DNA of 20,392 nucleotides from Zygnema circumcarinatum (GCA_037447605.1 CM074814.1:2383504-2403895); one strand, 5' to 3'; shown: positions 7,134-17,425, counted from the stretch's first letter. Notes: generated by a model not told the origin, from the sequence alone. Numbers and translations: made by a program.

Positions 7134-9345
7134 GCGAGTGATGCGTGAGAGCATGACATCACCATGAAGTGATGCACCAAACAGAAAGGGATGGACCCTT
7201 GGCTCACCTTTTTCCCGCCCTTCATGAAGTCCCGCCAGCTGCTCACCTGCACATTCTCCACATCATTCCCACGGAGCATTATTGTAATTACTATTACTAT
7301 TGAAGTTACATATGCTGCTATCTTCCTCAGTAAAAGAAGCTCCTGCAAGATTCTAAGTGAGAAGTCAGAATTGACACTCACCCGGTTTTCTCTTGTTTCC
7401 TCCCACTTCTGCTCGTGCTCTCTCTTGCGCTTGTGCTGCTCTCTGTTCTCCTCCTCGTCCTTCTTCAAACGGCCCTCTTCTTCCGATATCTGAAAGGAAG
7501 AATAGGCAGCAAAAGCAATCCTATGTAACTGACCAAGACACAGAAAGAGAAAACAAAAGCACAAGTCCTTCAATGCTTTCCTTCTGAAAAATTGAGCCAA
7601 ACGGCTGCATGGTCTTGAGCCATGATATCAATAGACAAACAATAGTACTTCTTTCTACGTTATTAAATATGGGCATAGTTCGGACACTCACTCGCATTTG
7701 CATTTTTCTGCGTCGCCACTCCTGCTCTGTCATGATTTCTCGCACCTTCAATTTCCACTTCTGTTTAAACTCTTCTGTGCTTTCATACTCGACCTTCGCC
7801 TGAAATGTACCCCACAAATCAAATGGACCCAGCTCTCATCACCATAATCTCCCCCAATGTATACGGATGTCTCTCTCACTCTCACTGTCTCTCTGTCTTT
7901 CTCTGTCTGTCTGTCTGTCTGTCTGTCTCTCACTGTCTGTCTCTGTCTCTCTGTCTCTCTCTGTCTCTCTCTGTCTCTCTCTGTCTCTCTCTCTCGCTGT
8001 CTCTCTCTGTCTGTCTGTCACGTACAGCTTGTTTGAAATTCTTCGCTTTGGAAGCACTTAGGTTAACAGGTGAGAGCCGTACCTCTTCTACAGTAGAACG
8101 AATTTTACTTGCATTGTCCTTTTTCAATTCTCGTTTTCTTTGGGCGCGCAGCTCATCTATCATCCCATCAGCAGCGAACTCACGGTTCAGAATTCAGGCA
8201 AAGGAAGATTACAATATCAAGCAAAAAGAAAGCACTCACGCTCGTTTACAATCGACTTGCAAAAGCTGAACAGATGACCCTGGTTAACCGTTAGCTCACT
8301 TTCTGCATAGCTGAAAAAGTTGGATACATGCGCTTCAACTTCTTTTGGTTAATTATGTGCAATGGAAGTGATGTTTAGCAATTGTTTCCAGAGAGGAAAC
8401 GCTAATTAACAGTGATGATATCAACATGTTCAGAGGACGAATCCACCTTTAGCAATGTTACATATAGAAATGACGTATGCCCGTTCCTCGGGATCGATTG
8501 CTAGCTGCTGCGCCTTTGCAAGTGCTGCAAAAAGAAAGTAAAAGTTGGCGTTTAGACGCGATGGTATACCAAAAAGTTGCTGCGTTTGATGGGCTCATCA
8601 TCCCGAACAAAGGACAAGGTCTGGGCACTCTAAATATCAAATGCGAGCATCAAATTCCTTGCTTCCAATTCAGGAGGCTGCTTCTCCTTACCTGCAAATG
8701 CTTCTTTGGCCTTCGGATGCTTGCACTTGTCAGGATGGATTAAGAGAGAGATCTAGAACCACCAGCCAGCAAAAAAGACCGCAACATAAACTGAAAAAAC
8801 TCTTGTGAGTTTATAAAGTAACAATGAAAAAAAAATTCAAGAGAGAATAGAAACATTGCACATGAGCAGTGAGGGCAACCGTATGGTCCGAAGGTGAAGC
8901 TTGGAAAACATTATTTGGATGGGGGAACGCAGAGCTGTAATTAGAAGGTAAGACTTGAATGCAAGTCTCTCCAAGCCATACCTTAGAGTCAGCAGCTTAC
9001 CTTTCTGTACTGCTTCTTCACATCCTCAACATTAGAGTCAAAGGCAAGGTTGAGGTGCTCGAAAGGGTTAAGCTTAAAGCAAGCTAACACCCTGCGAGCC
9101 AAGCCCAACCCATGCACTAATCTCATGAAGAAGGGCAATTCAATAATGTATACAGCTTTCAATAAGTGTGGTCATCTTGAAAATCCTGCTGAATGGACAG
9201 AACTTAGTGATAAACATGCATCAGAACTTGTTTTCCGTTTTGGCATTAACCGGAATATTCACCTAGTAACCTCATTATCTCGTTCAACTTCACTGACTTC
9301 GGCAAAAAACTCCTTCAAGAGGGCATCATCTGAAGCATCCCCCAT
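6963..9345 (-). CDS. DNAJC8: DNAJC8/SPF31-type J-domain protein, spliceosome-associated
   Basis: Nine minus-strand exons: 9345-9263, 9091-9001, 8752-8692, 8524-8447, 8156-8083, 7799-7692, 7489-7382, 7246-7208, 7049-6963. All are GT-AG with matching phases and encode 242 residues, close to human DNAJC8 (about 250). The start MGDASDDALLKEFFAEVSEV is followed by the J domain: CFKLNPFEHLNLAFDSNVED, VKKQYRK and ISLLIHPDKCKHP, with HPD at 64-66. A charged helical region follows (RKRELKKDNASKIRSTVEE; REIMTEQEWRRRKMQMR; ISEEEGRLKKDEEE), then the family signature VSSWRDFMKGGKK and the C-terminal PPKLKTEDPEKSYVQRPVKKG. The last two blocks are typical of plant members. Known members stimulate Hsp70 and associate with the spliceosome in the nucleus; the role here is by homology. 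It is divergent from UTP11 with about 700 bp between the starts. Confidence 0.93.
7066..7133. repeat. CATCACATGTGATG palindrome and (CAT)11 microsatellite
   Basis: Eleven perfect CAT units (7101-7133) follow a palindromic CATCACATGTGATGATG segment (about 7066-7084). Both lie in the last intron of the J-protein gene (7050-7207). Confidence 0.9.
7866..8018. repeat. CTGT/CTCT microsatellite in intron
   Basis: Compound (CTGT)n and (CTCT)n repeat within the 283-bp intron between the fifth and sixth coding exons of the J-protein gene. Frames of SLSLSVCLS or RQTDRQTE type on either strand are repeat translation only. Confidence 0.9.
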
Positions 9346-9410
9346 CCCCGTCACTCTGCCGTCTGGAAGAACAGACCGTTGCACCAGCGTCACTGACTCA
9401 GGTTGAAAGA

Positions 9411-9471
9411 ACAAGAGAGAGAAAGGATTGAGGGAAAGAGAGTGAGAGAGAGAGAGGGGGAGGGTGGGAGG

Positions 9472-9526
<55 letters not shown>

Positions 9527-9592
9527 AGAGAGAGGGGGGAGGGGGGGAGAGGGGGAGGGGGTGAGGGGGAGAGAGAGAGAGAGAGAGAGAAG
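9411..9592. repeat. GA/GGGA polypurine tract
   Basis: Almost uninterrupted GAGA and GGGAGAGG sequence, purine on the plus strand, in the divergent promoter. GA tracts of this kind can bind GAGA-binding (BBR/BPC) factors in plants; that role is only possible here. Confidence 0.9.
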
Positions 9593-9610
9593 TAGGTTCC
9601 CTTCAGGTCA

Positions 9611-9619
9611 AAACCCTAA
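9611..9619 (+). promoter_or_regulatory. Telo-box AAACCCTAA
   Basis: Exact match to the plant telo-box, between the divergent J-protein and UTP11 genes, 427 bp before the UTP11 start codon. Confidence 0.6.
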
Positions 9620-10045
9620 AAGGTCCAAGCCTTTCCTCAAAGGACTGAACCTTGAAGTATAATCTTCAACAGGCAAGCACGAATAACATCTAAAGTAAAT
9701 TGCACAGTAACATTTGCATCACCGCGCAAGCTCTTCGAATGTTTTTCCACTCTGCTTGCCCTAAACGAAGCCTTCACGGAGGCGTTCGATTCAATTTGTG
9801 CTTCCTCTACGCCTCCACACCGCGTTCAGCTTCTTTTGCAGATTCCGCGTTTGAAGATTGAACTGAACTTTTTCTTACCTGCACCTTCTTATCAGTTCAG
9901 ACGCTTAAAGGAATTCTTAAAGGAATAGTCGGTATACTTGTCGTTGGTGTTAGTTTTGTGCAGGGTTGGAGTCCAGTTTTTTACTCTTTACTGGAAATAT
10001 ACCAAATAGTCGGTGAGTGCAAACATAAGCAGGAAACAAGCGACG

Positions 10046-13000
10046 ATGGCGTCTTTGAGGAACTCCGTGAAGCGGAAAACGCACAAGGAACGAGCTCAGC
10101 CGTAAGTGAAGAGAATTCAGAACATATTTGCTGCATGTTATTCATGGACAGGGAAACACACAGCTGTCATCCAAGAACAGAAGAACTTGCTTGATGAGAA
10201 AATGTTATTCAAAGTAGAAAAGCAGGAATTTTCGCTGTTAAAAAGTGGGATACTGCTTTTCCTCCACACGCATCTTTAAACTCCTCACAGATTAAGCCAG
10301 TGAGTGGTTTGCAGTGCAAATCGAAAGAAGTATGGACTGTTGGAGAAGCACAAGGATTATGTTTTGCGCGCTCGAGATTTTCACAGAAAGGAAGACACAA
10401 TTAGGGTAAGTTGGAAAAGTATGGGTCCTGAATATGCAGCTTAGGAGCCATGTACTCTCTGGGACAATAGTATGGTGGAACAGGATGAACAGGAAAATAT
10501 TATTTGTTTGTCGCAAATGGGCAGGAAACTAGTTTAACCTGCCACTGGTATCCATGTGAATTGCGCAACTTTTTACAAACATGAAGCCATTTCTCAGTAT
10601 GGTTTCAGTCGATCTCTTTGGCTGCTGGAACAGGCTCTCAAAGAAAAGGCTGCTTTCAGAAATCCTGATGAATTCTATTTCAAGATGGAAAAGACCACCA
10701 CACGTGATGGAATCCATCAAGGCCGGTAAGCTGCCGCTTTGTGTGAATTCGACAGATGAACTTCAGCAAATGAAGTATTGAAGTTGCAAATTTTATCAGT
10801 TTATTTCTGTTATTGTATCCTACTACTTCCGTGTGTGTAGCATGCACACAAGAATCACGTCAGCGGCATCATCAACTGTGTTCTTCTCTAGAAATTGTAT
10901 TGCAATCACTTTTGAACAAATTCAGCTAACACTTCAGTTTTTAACCTCGTTTCGTGCTTCGCGGGCGATCTGTATATAGTTGAACATTTGGCTGGGTTTG
11001 CCCATTCTAAGGTACTGATCAATATTCTATCTATTATGGAATCAGGGTTCAGGAGCCAGAAAAGTACACGCAGGAAGAGCTAGTAGTAATGAAAACGCAA
11101 GATCGTGGCTATGTACTTAACAAGGCACAAGCTGAGGCGAAGGTACCCCACTCTCTCTCGCTTTCTCTCTCTCTCTCTCTCCCTCTATCTGTCCCTTCGC
11201 CCCCCTCCTCTTTCTCTATCTTTCTCCTTTCAACCCAACTTTCTCAGTGTTGTTCCTCTGCACTGTACTTTAGAGCCTACCCTTTCATGCTTTCCCCTCA
11301 ATACTACTATGTTGTACAGAATTTAGATTCGCAGAAACGTAGAGAAAGGTCCCACTTTTTGAGGGTCGTTTAAAGGAACATTTTTATGAAACAGACTACA
11401 TATATTGAAATCCTTTGCCGAGTTTCCGACGCACCCGAGTCAATAGAAAATTAATGCCATGCGGTATCCTTTCCCTGCTTGTCCTGTCAGCTGCTATTCT
11501 ATGCGTAACTGTGAACTGAAAAGATTCTGTATACAGAAAGTGGAGCGTCTTCGAGCTGCTCTGCAATCCATCGGTCAAACTCCGGTCAACAAGCACATAA
11601 TCTTTACAGATGAAAGGTGCGGAAACTTGGTAGACACTTTTCAGTAACAACATTTGAAACATCATATTATGTTCCGCCACTGCATTACAACTCCACTATG
11701 TCTACAAAGTCTCTAGTTAGGATCTTGACAAAGTCTTCACATTCTCTCCTCTAGCAAGTCTCCCTTTCAGGGTTGAACGTGTACAGTATTGCTTTTATCA
11801 TGCCCTCTTCTAAAGGAATCGTTTCTTTCTCCTTGCAGTGAAGAGGCAGCTGAAGATGAGAACTCGTTTGAAATTCCTCAACATGAAACAGCAGCTGGGT
11901 TGAAACCCCTTCCAAAAAATATCGAAAAGTGAGTCAGTTTCCATCTTGGTTATTCCCAATGAAAGACGCACATGCTTATGGCCTTTCTTTATTCCCAAAT
12001 TCCCTTTTTAATTCCTATTCTCTCCCTTCGCAGGGTTTCGCTTAGCTGGCTCAAAGTAATCAATGTCAATCAATGTTTCGTCAGTTAGGGTTTCTCCTTG
12101 TTGCTTCTCATGAAATTCTGCTTGACTGAAGGATAGGCCGAAAAAATTCTGTTTGAAGAGAGCTATGCATACTATTGCTGCCTTTCTCCGGTTTCCTCTT
12201 CCCTTGCATCCTTCTCTCTTCCTCCCTCTCTCGCTCCCGTTTCTTCTCCCCCCCTCCCTCTCCTTTTCTCTCCTCCTGCCCTTCGACTTACTCTCCCCCC
12301 CCCTCTACTATGCTAATCCAAAAGCTTCCATTTAGTTTGCATGCATCTACCGACTTCATACGTTTCGAAAACTGGATAGAATTCAAGCTAAAGTTGTAGC
12401 AAGCAAATGTCTTTGTTGGTGGGAGAATGCAGGAAGCGTGCCGCCGCTTATAGGGAGCTCCACGAGAGGGCCAGTCGGGCAGCGCAGCTGAAAAAGTTGG
12501 TGCAGAAAATGACACTACAGAAGGAACTCATGGTCAGTGCTTCAAACCTCAAGAAAGGCGCTATTCAGAAAAGATTAAAATGTTTATTTCAAAAATGTTT
12601 GTTGGGGAGCATGTACAGAGCCTGCTCTCCCTTCGTGCTCTCCTCCTCCTTCTGGGCAGCGAGAGAGAGAGAGAGAGAGAGAGGGGAGGAGGTGGGGGGG
12701 GGGAGAAGAGGAAAGGGTTAAGTCTTTGTATGCTGTGGGTGGGCAATGGTGCTCAATTTCTATCAAACAAACTCAAATTGAAACTTTTTACCTTCATGCC
12801 CTTTTTGGGAATTCGGGGAATAGGGGGTAGGCGTTCCCAACCTTCTTTTATGATCGGAAAATCATGATGATGATGATGATGATGAGTTGAATTCTTGAAA
12901 CCCTTTCTTCTTGAAGCGGTTACATCCTGAACCCCTCAGCCTATAGCCCTGACCCAGAACTTGTCTTTTTTTTCTGCTGCAGGGAAAGGGCAAGAAGCGG

Positions 13001-13063
13001 AAGCTGCAGGCAGACGCTGCAAAGCCGCCGGTGTACAAGTGGAAGTCGGAGAGAAAAAAATAA
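10046..13063 (+). CDS. UTP11: UTP11, U3 snoRNA-associated small-subunit processome protein
   Basis: Eight exons: 10046-10101, 10315-10405, 10634-10725, 11046-11142, 11537-11616, 11839-11928, 12433-12532, 12983-13063. All are GT-AG with consistent phases and encode 228 residues (human UTP11 is about 250). Landmarks in order: MASLRNSVKRKTHKERAQP, RKKYGLLEKHKDYVLRARDF, HRKEDTIR, EKAAFRNPDEFYFKM, TRDGIHQGR, EELVVMKTQDRGYVLNKAQA, an acidic middle (SEEAAEDENSFE), AAYRELHERASRAAQLKKLV, MTLQKELMGKGKKRKL and the C-terminal PPVYKWKSERKK. These are the family's conserved blocks. The protein acts in the nucleolus in early 18S rRNA processing within the U3 processome, by homology. The middle is somewhat shorter than in animals. 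Introns 4, 6 and 7 carry CT or GA microsatellites. The start ATG is set by the conserved N-terminal block. Confidence 0.95.
11151..11215. repeat. CT microsatellite, UTP11 intron 4
   Basis: (CTCT)n directly after the 5' splice site at 11143. Serine/leucine frames here are not coding. Confidence 0.85.
12200..12302. repeat. CT-rich tract, UTP11 intron 6
   Basis: Imperfect CCTCTCT/CCCCTCC repeats in the 504-bp intron between the exons ending at 11928 and starting at 12433. Confidence 0.8.
12658..12714. repeat. GA microsatellite, UTP11 intron 7
   Basis: (GA)n grading into GGGGAGG, inside the 450-bp last intron. The same intron also has a (GAT)7-like run at about 12863-12886. Confidence 0.85.
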
Positions 13064-13147
13064 TTAAAAAAAAAAGTAAAAAAAATGTTATTTTTAAATG
13101 TGATGTTCGAATATGCTCCATGGGATGTGTTGTTGTTGTGAATGGGG

Positions 13148-13199
<52 letters not shown>
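13148..13199. repeat. A-tract plus (AT)n microsatellite
   Basis: About 15 A followed by about 18 perfect AT units, 85 bp after the UTP11 stop codon. Confidence 0.95.
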
Positions 13200-13201
<2 letters not shown>

Positions 13202-13226
13202 GGCACGTAATTGATGAAGGCCTTTG

Positions 13227-13257
13227 AGGAATTGACCTCTTTTTTAGGTCAATTCCT
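13227..13257. other. Perfect 12-bp stem-loop downstream of UTP11
   Basis: AGGAATTGACCT (13227-13238), a 7-nt loop CTTTTTT, then the exact reverse complement AGGTCAATTCCT (13246-13257). It could form a hairpin in a UTP11 3' UTR or be the scar of a small inverted-repeat element. Confidence 0.75.
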
Positions 13258-13628
13258 TTGTTCCTTATGGCTGCGTGGGGGCCATATAACCAACCGAGTG
13301 AAAAAAACTGCTTCTCTCCTCTTCATGAACCAAAGGATTTTTTTTTTTTCTTAATTAAAACCGGAAAACTATGTCCTGAATTGAAGTACAGTACACAGGA
13401 GTGACATGTGTCACACTTTGGTTTTTCGTCAAAAATTGGAAGCCACGTCGGACGCGGTTTCAAACTTGAAGCCGTGAAAATTCAACTTTCAATTTTTATC
13501 AAGTCGCATTCTCAAAGCATGAACGGTAAAAAAAAAAATTGCAGCGCGGAAAACGGGCGGACAGCCATGCGAAAACTTTCATGTTCTGCCCTGCCAGACG
13601 GGCAGGCCAAACTTTTCTAGCGTAATTC

Positions 13629-13952
13629 GACGTGGCAGCATGTTATTGGCCAAGATTTGGCCCGATAGGGTCACCTGCGATCCTTAACGTCAGGTAATGA
13701 CGTCAAATTGACGTCATCATATTGCAAACCTTGCTTCACCTTCGTAGTTTTGTACAGTCCCAGTTTCTCAGTTTCCTCTTCCACCCCATTTGTACCCATC
13801 TCTTGCATCTTCTACCCCATTTGCACCCGTCCCATTACCAAATCCAATTTCCCCACCTATCCGTCCTCCAAACCGGCCGGTCGGCGCCCCATCGCCGCAC
13901 GTGCGAAATGAGCTCCTCATAGTCCGTTTGTCACGTGGCAGCTTCCCATTGG
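13629..13952 (-). promoter_or_regulatory. LHCB4 promoter: two CCAAT/G-box modules and paired TGACGTCA sites
   Basis: Read on the minus strand, 13629-13649 is CCAAT-N10-CACGTC and 13932-13952 is CCAAT-N10-CACGTG. In both, the gap ends CTGC, as in the array at 1678-1798. Between them lie two perfect TGACGTCA palindromes (13698-13705 and 13709-13716) and a further G-box (CACGTG 13898-13903). Closer to the gene are TGACGTC (13971), CCAAT (13980-13984) and an inverted CCAAT (14019-14023). G-boxes and TGACGTCA are bZIP (HY5-type) sites known from light-regulated plant promoters, which suits an antenna gene. No clear TATA box was seen. Confidence 0.72.
13776..13838. repeat. Imperfect tandem duplication, about 31 bp unit
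   Basis: The phrase CTTCCACCCCATTTGTACCC recurs as CTTCTACCCCATTTGCACCC within the LHCB4 upstream region. Confidence 0.65.
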
Positions 13953-14208
13953 TCCGGGAGTGGATTTGGCTGACGTCGACCAATCAGAGCCTTCTGAGCG
14001 CCCCAGCGGAGGCCTCCCATTGGCTGGCGCCCCCGCGGGCGGATGCCCCCTCTCGTTGGCGGCCCCCTCCAGCTTTTGCCAAATCCTGGGCAAAAAGTGC
14101 AGGAGCTTGCAGGAACTTTGTCGAAGCATTGCAAGTTCTAAAAAAGGAGCAGGTGAAAGGAGCGTTTCAAGCAGTTTTTGAAGAAAGATTTGAGCGAAAG
14201 AGGAAGCC

Positions 14209-15487
14209 ATGGCCGAGATCGTCTCCCCCGCATTGGTGTCGATGGAGTTGGGAAGCCTCGACAGGGCCGCGACTGCAGTGTTCGGCGCCTCCAACGGATC
14301 CAGGGTGGTTGCAAGGTTTGGAACCAAGAAGGTTGCGAAGCCTGCTAAGAAGTCTGCAGCTGGAACTGACAGGCCTCTGTGGTTCCCTGGCGCAAAGGCT
14401 CCCGCTTGGTTGGACGGATCCTTGATCGGAGACTATGGATTTGACCCCCTGGGACTCGGCAAGCCCGCTGAGTATGTGCAGTTCGACTTCGACAGCCTTG
14501 ACCAGAACTTGGCCAAGAACCAGTTCGGACAGGCCATTGGAACCCTGAAGGCTGACCCCTCTGAGATCTCCTCCACTCCCTTCCAGCCCTACTCTGAGGT
14601 GTTCAGCATCACCCGTTTCCGTGAGAACGAGGTCATTCACGGTCGCTGGGCCATGCTTGGAGTTCTCGGAGCTCTTTCCGTAGAGGCCTTGACCGGTGTC
14701 ACCTGGCAAGATGCCGGAAAGGTGCTTTCTCTTTTTCTTTACTATCTTAGATGAGTGTTGCCGTGGTGTTGCTTTATTTGAGCATCTAACTGTTTGTCAG
14801 GAATTTTGCTTGTGTGATTTCTGTCCCACTGACTAGAATATGTCGAATGTGAAATAAAATTGTTCTTATCTGGCAAAAAAGCTTAACATTTCAGCTAGGC
14901 ATAATATTGTTAGTCATTCGTCTTTTGGTTAGCCACTGCACTGTTCTTGACTTTTCGGCAGGGTGTCCAACCTGCTTACAATTTAGCCGACGGTTTTTGC
15001 ATCATTGATAGTATCTAGTACTTGCCTGTTCCGCATTTTTGTTTTTCGGGCTTCTTCTCTGCTTCTGGTCGCCTAGCATATTTGCTCGTGCCTGCTGACT
15101 TTGCTCTTGTACGTTTCGCAGGTGGAGCTTGACCAGGGTGCCACTTACCTTGGCCTGCCCCTGCCTTTCAGCATCTCCGCCCTCGTTGTTATTGAAGTGC
15201 TCTTGATTGGCTACATTGAGTTCCAAAGAAACTCCATCTTGGAGCCCGAGGCTCGCCTTTACCCCGGTGGAAAGTACTTCGATCCCCTTGGCCTTGCTGC
15301 TGATCCCGAGAAGGCCGAAACCTTGAAGCTGGCGGAGTTGAAGCACTCCCGGCTGGCGATGCTTGCAGCCCTCGGGTTCGCCGCCCAGGCCGCTGCCACT
15401 GGCAAGGGACCCCTTGACAACTGGGCAACCCACTTGGCTGACCCTCTCCACACAACCATCTTCGACACGTTCTCCGGCTCATCTTAA
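14209..15487 (+). CDS. LHCB4: LHCB4 (CP29), minor chlorophyll a/b antenna protein of photosystem II
   Basis: Two exons (14209-14721 and 15122-15487, phase 0, GT-AG) encode 292 residues, the usual length for CP29. Residues 1 to about 38 are a transit-peptide-like N-terminus with basic [10 protein letters not shown] after it. Conserved blocks follow: [36 protein letters not shown], then the 'CP29 insert' region [18 protein letters not shown]. Helix B carries E141-x-x-H144-x-R146-x-A-M, helix C has [15 protein letters not shown] (about 192-206), and helix A carries E243-x-x-H246-x-R248-x-A-M. The C-terminus is [20 protein letters not shown] and FDTFSGSS. These residues ligate chlorophyll in the family. 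The protein sits in the thylakoid membrane linking LHCII trimers to the PSII core. The ATG is in good context (GCCATGGC) and fits the expected transit peptide. The single intron falls after WQDAGK. Confidence 0.97.
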
Positions 15488-16200
15488 GTGCGCAAATTGG
15501 AGAAATGAGCTTATTTTTTTTTGACTTTGTGAGGGTAGTTTTGTAGGAATCTGTGTGAAAATTCGGGTGTTCCTTTTGAGGGGCAGCCTTCCTCGGACCG
15601 GAGGAAGCTGGTTTAGGAGGTACAGCGCTAGAACAGGCATGTATAATGCTTAGTAGCAAAGGAGTTTCTGTTTAGTTGATGTATAACTGTGACCTTGGAT
15701 GCGGCGGAGCCTGTTCAAGCACCTGTCCTTTAACGAAGCAACTGGTGGAACCGCTTTTCTGATGTTTTGCGTATCTCAATTTGTGTCCCTGTGGAGTCGC
15801 CTCCTCTCCTTTTTCAAGACACTGTCGTACTCCGAATCTCGATATTGATGAGATACATTGTGGTTGTTGAAGACTGTTCTTGTGCTCTTTTGCATTATCT
15901 CGTTCAAAATTTCAGATGACCACTACAGTTACTGGCAGTGTTATTAGTCACAAACTGGACTGGACTGGACTGGACTGGACTGTGATACAATCTGAAACTA
16001 TGGCTATGCAAATGCGTGGCAAATGTCCAGTAGGTGCAACGTCACCAGTAAGGATGGGGGCTTGCAGTACGGGGAGACTAAGGCCCATGTCTCTAGTCTG
16101 TCAGTTTCAAAGTGGATTTATGCATTGCATCAATAAAAGAATGTCATATTCGTTTAACCAAGAACTTTTATGTACCTAAGTATGTTCATTTGTTCAGAGA
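15488..16200. other. LHCB4 3' flank
   Basis: No gene is recognised. It contains a (GGACT)n run at about 15954-15982 (five perfect ACTGG units). An AATAAA poly(A)-like signal occurs at 16132-16137, near the left edge of the duplicated segment. Which poly(A) site LHCB4 uses cannot be told. Confidence 0.55.
15954..15982. repeat. (ACTGG)n pentanucleotide repeat
   Basis: Five perfect ACTGG units plus a partial one. Confidence 0.9.
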
Positions 16201-16239
16201 ACAAAGAGTGAGAGAGAGGGACAGGGCGAGAAAGCGAGT

Positions 16240-16612
16240 CAAATCTTCTAACAGTCCCCCATAACAACGTTTTCACCTCCACCTTCCCCAACCCTCCCGA
16301 ATCCTCGCTTTCTCCCACCTTCATCTCTCCCACTTCCAGCTCACTTTCCCGCCCTCATTCTCCTACGGTCTGACCCGTCACCTCCACCACCACCCCCTTC
16401 TCCCTCCAATGCCGCAACCTTGCTGCATGCCTTCCTCTGATACCAGCCGAACACCACTCCTCTCGTTTCTCCCGGGCCCAGAAAAACCGACAGCGGTCTC
16501 TTTCCTCTCCTTGAATACACGCAGTGGCAGGGGTAGGATCCCTTGCAAGTCTCCACAAAACGGAATACCGCCCGGGAGGCAGTCTAGCACTGCGGAAACG
16601 CTTCATTCTGTG
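16240..16612 (-). pseudogene. Decayed PP2-domain relic of the F-box gene
   Basis: The minus strand carries LPPGRYSVLWRLARDPT, identical to the intact gene at 18098-19009, followed by diverged PP2 sequence. A net 2-nt length change near 16490 shifts the frame; after it the reading resumes as FLGPGETRGVVFGWYQRKAC before further disruption and a stop. About 70 bp covering the family's C-terminal block (GLYVDSLVL in the intact copy) are missing, and the whole F-box half is absent. It therefore cannot encode a working F-box/PP2 protein. Homology ends abruptly at about 16612. Confidence 0.8.
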
Positions 16613-16883
16613 TCTTCCTTCGCCAGTGCGCCCACCGCTCCTTTGAGATGCACGGCCCCGGAAGCCATCCTCCAGCGATCCTCGCAATTTTTTTTATTGA
16701 CAGCGCATTTCCGTCGCTTTGCAGCGCTGCCTTGCTTCCACCATCCTTCGGCGTGCAGCGGTTGTTGGGACCCGTCCCGGTGGTCTCCCGCCCCTTCCTG
16801 CGCGTGTTGCGCCTCACATCGGCGACCTTCGCGGCTGCTTCTAGTGCCGTGTTGTTGAGCCTAGAAGTAGATTTCCGTTTCAA
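16584..16883 (-). other. 99-codon open frame in the replaced block, unrecognised
   Basis: Minus-strand ATG at 16883, basic product starting MKRKSTSRLNNTALEAAAKV and ending shortly inside the PP2 relic, where a stop falls at the 2-bp difference from the intact copy. It lies downstream of a duplicated promoter and could be a chimeric transcript's frame, but nothing in it is recognisable and chance is a fair explanation. Confidence 0.22.
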
Positions 16884-17045
16884 GGCTTTCTCTTTGTCCT
16901 TATGTCCATTGTGACCGCTTCCTCTGGTTCCCTATGTCGATTTTATCCATGTACATTTGATGGCCTCGCCATCGCGAGTTCAATGAAAGTTTGCTTCATC
17001 AAACATCCTATACACTACATTGGGTCAAGAACTTACAGTCACGCA

Positions 17046-17330
17046 CCTTCCAATGGCATATCGTACATTATGTTACGTGGCACATTGCCATTGGTGCACT
17101 TAGTCTACGATGGAGTCAGGTGGTACAAAAACACTGACGTGAATCGAACTGTACGACACAGGCTACATGCTGCAGTTGAGCGAGAATGCGTTGTTCCTGG
17201 AAAATTGTAACGCTTCCCGCTACATAGGACGGCCTGCGGATGGTCCGTCGCCATGCTGTAAATTTGTAAAATTGATTTCCAGTTTTTTATTCTTTTTGGA
17301 GTAAGAAACCAGCACGGCTCGATGACGTCA
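17046..17330 (-). promoter_or_regulatory. Duplicated, partly decayed promoter
   Basis: Counterpart of the F-box gene promoter. On the minus strand 17074-17094 reads CCAAT-N10-CACGTA (the G-box has lost its last base), while the right copy reads CCAAC-N10-CACGTG. TGACGTCA is kept at 17323-17330. Confidence 0.55.
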
Positions 17331-17425
17331 TACCATGCAATCAGGTTTGCAATCAGAGCTGGGTGCCACTCATTGATGACCTCTCCAGTTTCAAACCGCC
17401 GGGGAGGGCCGGGAGGGGAGGAGTG

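Larger units (their letters stand above)
9346..10045. promoter_or_regulatory. Shared divergent promoter region, DNAJC8-type gene and UTP11
   Basis: This 700-bp interval separates the two divergent start codons (9345 minus, 10046 plus). It carries the long GA tract (9411-9592) and, 19 bp after it, a perfect plant telo-box AAACCCTAA (9611-9619). Telo-boxes are a known promoter element of plant ribosome-biogenesis and translation genes, fitting UTP11. No TATA box or G-box was noted. Confidence 0.6.
13064..13600. other. UTP11 3' flank: A-tract, (AT)n and stem-loop
   Basis: Contains a poly(A) tract (from 13148) continuing into (AT)n up to 13199, then the perfect hairpin described separately. No gene is seen. 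Some of this is probably UTP11 3' UTR. Confidence 0.6.
16201..17425. repeat. Left copy of a tandem segmental duplication
   Basis: Blocks at about 16201-16612 and about 16997-17425 align with about 18030-18526 and about 19107-19590 respectively, in the same orientation and order. The middle blocks (16613-16996 versus 18527-19106) are unrelated. Anchors include the shared phrases AAGTCTCCACAAAACGGAAT, GTAACGCTTCCCGCTACATA and GATGACGTCATNCCA. Confidence 0.85.

Noticed and set aside
7805-8294. Frames of SLSLSVCLS and RQTDRQTE type on both strands
   Set aside because: They translate a CTGT/CTCT microsatellite inside an intron of the J-protein gene.
12855-12890. Possible C/D snoRNA in UTP11 intron 7 (TGATGA boxes)
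   Set aside because: The TGATGA words come from a (GAT)n microsatellite and no paired D box or terminal stem was found.
14167-14709. 180-codon minus-strand frame
   Set aside because: A shadow of LHCB4 exon 1; the plus strand has full family similarity.
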